Origin: a bacterium
GTDB lineage: Bacteria > Bacillota > Clostridia > Lachnospirales > Lachnospiraceae
DNA: 64,000 bases
Direction: 5' to 3'
Assembly (NCBI GenBank): GCA_029012425.1
Contig: JAQXMB010000168.1
Span: forward strand, 1 to 64,000
How positions within the stretch are numbered: the stretch's first letter is position 1; the number at the start of each line of letters is the position of its first letter. Of the stretch, positions 63,877-64,000 are shown piece by piece. Under the pieces are notes generated by a model. That model did no database searches. It was not told the DNA's origin and worked only from the letters and a program-made list of their open reading frames with translations. The translations under genes and the position numbers were made by a program.

Positions 63877-63910
63877 AAAGACACAATGTGTAATTACATT
63901 GTGTCTTTTT
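63877..63910 (+). terminator. Intrinsic terminator after the zinc-ribbon/TPR gene
   Basis: AAAGACACAATGT (63877-63889) pairs with ACATTGTGTCTTT (63896-63908), followed by TT. Confidence 0.85.
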
Positions 63911-63948
63911 GCGTCAGAACAAGAAAATCAAAGAAGTGGAGGAAAAAA

Positions 63949-64000
63949 ATGGATTTCTTGTATGAATCGAAAAAAGGAAAATTAAGAATTTTTGCGCCAG
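63949..64000 (+). CDS. Partial gene cut by the right edge
   Basis: An ATG at 63949 follows GTGGAGGA and the frame stays open to the end of the window (17 codons, starting MDFLYESKKGKLRIFAP). The strand-turn-strand pattern recalls the start of anti-sigma-factor antagonist (STAS) proteins, but this is too short to assign. Confidence 0.55.
   Translation, partial: MDFLYESKKGKLRIFAP

Overview
The window looks like chromosomal DNA of a motile, plant-fibre-using Lachnospiraceae-type Firmicute (Roseburia/Butyrivibrio/Lachnospira-like). I infer this from the purine-rich Shine-Dalgarno sites, moderate G+C, gene families (split transketolase, GntR/LacI-type AraR, YesM/YesN sensors paired with sugar-binding proteins, LytTR-DUF3021, BspA-like repeats) and cytoplasmic GH51/GH5 enzymes. 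The species cannot be fixed from the sequence alone. No rRNA, tRNA, CRISPR array, insertion sequence or prophage gene was seen.

1-7.8 kb is an L-arabinose catabolic operon: FGGY kinase, araA, transaldolase-like aldolase, split transketolase, araD and galM, with a double palindrome over its -35 box. 7.9-18.4 kb is its sensing and uptake module: a two-component system carrying a membrane-anchored YtfQ-like binding protein, a convergent AraR-type repressor, and a YtfQRT/YjfF-like ABC importer. 18.5-22.4 kb holds a chemoreceptor, apt and a purine permease. 22.4-27.4 kb is an unusual operon: LytTR regulator, DUF3021 membrane protein, esterase, two ABC permeases and an ADP-ribosylglycohydrolase-like enzyme, with no binding protein or ATPase. 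27.5-31.4 kb has an orphan motA, a GH51 arabinofuranosidase with three copies of a 9-bp operator-like word, a small Cys-rich protein and a GH5 enzyme. 31.4-40.8 kb is a second sensing and uptake module (binding protein, kinase, regulator, binding protein, then a ChvE/GguAB-like importer behind an AraR-like site).

From 40.9 kb the content is cell envelope, signalling and housekeeping: a UDP-sugar dehydratase-like protein, a secreted subtilase with a large insertion, a secreted propeller-like protein, an SseB-like cassette, a CYTH enzyme, a DJ-1 protein, a soluble chemoreceptor with a zinc-binding domain, a polysaccharide deacetylase, two tandem BspA-like leucine-rich-repeat proteins with small membrane proteins, cheC divergent from valS, a FapA-family protein, a 47-residue small protein and a zinc-ribbon/TPR membrane protein. 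A gene is cut by the right edge.

The carbohydrate half reads as one programme. Arabinose or arabino-oligosaccharides are sensed outside by binding-protein/kinase pairs, imported by two ABC systems, trimmed inside by GH51/GH5 enzymes and esterase, and fed through AraA, kinase and AraD into the pentose phosphate pathway, with AraR-type repression and possibly CcpA control on top.
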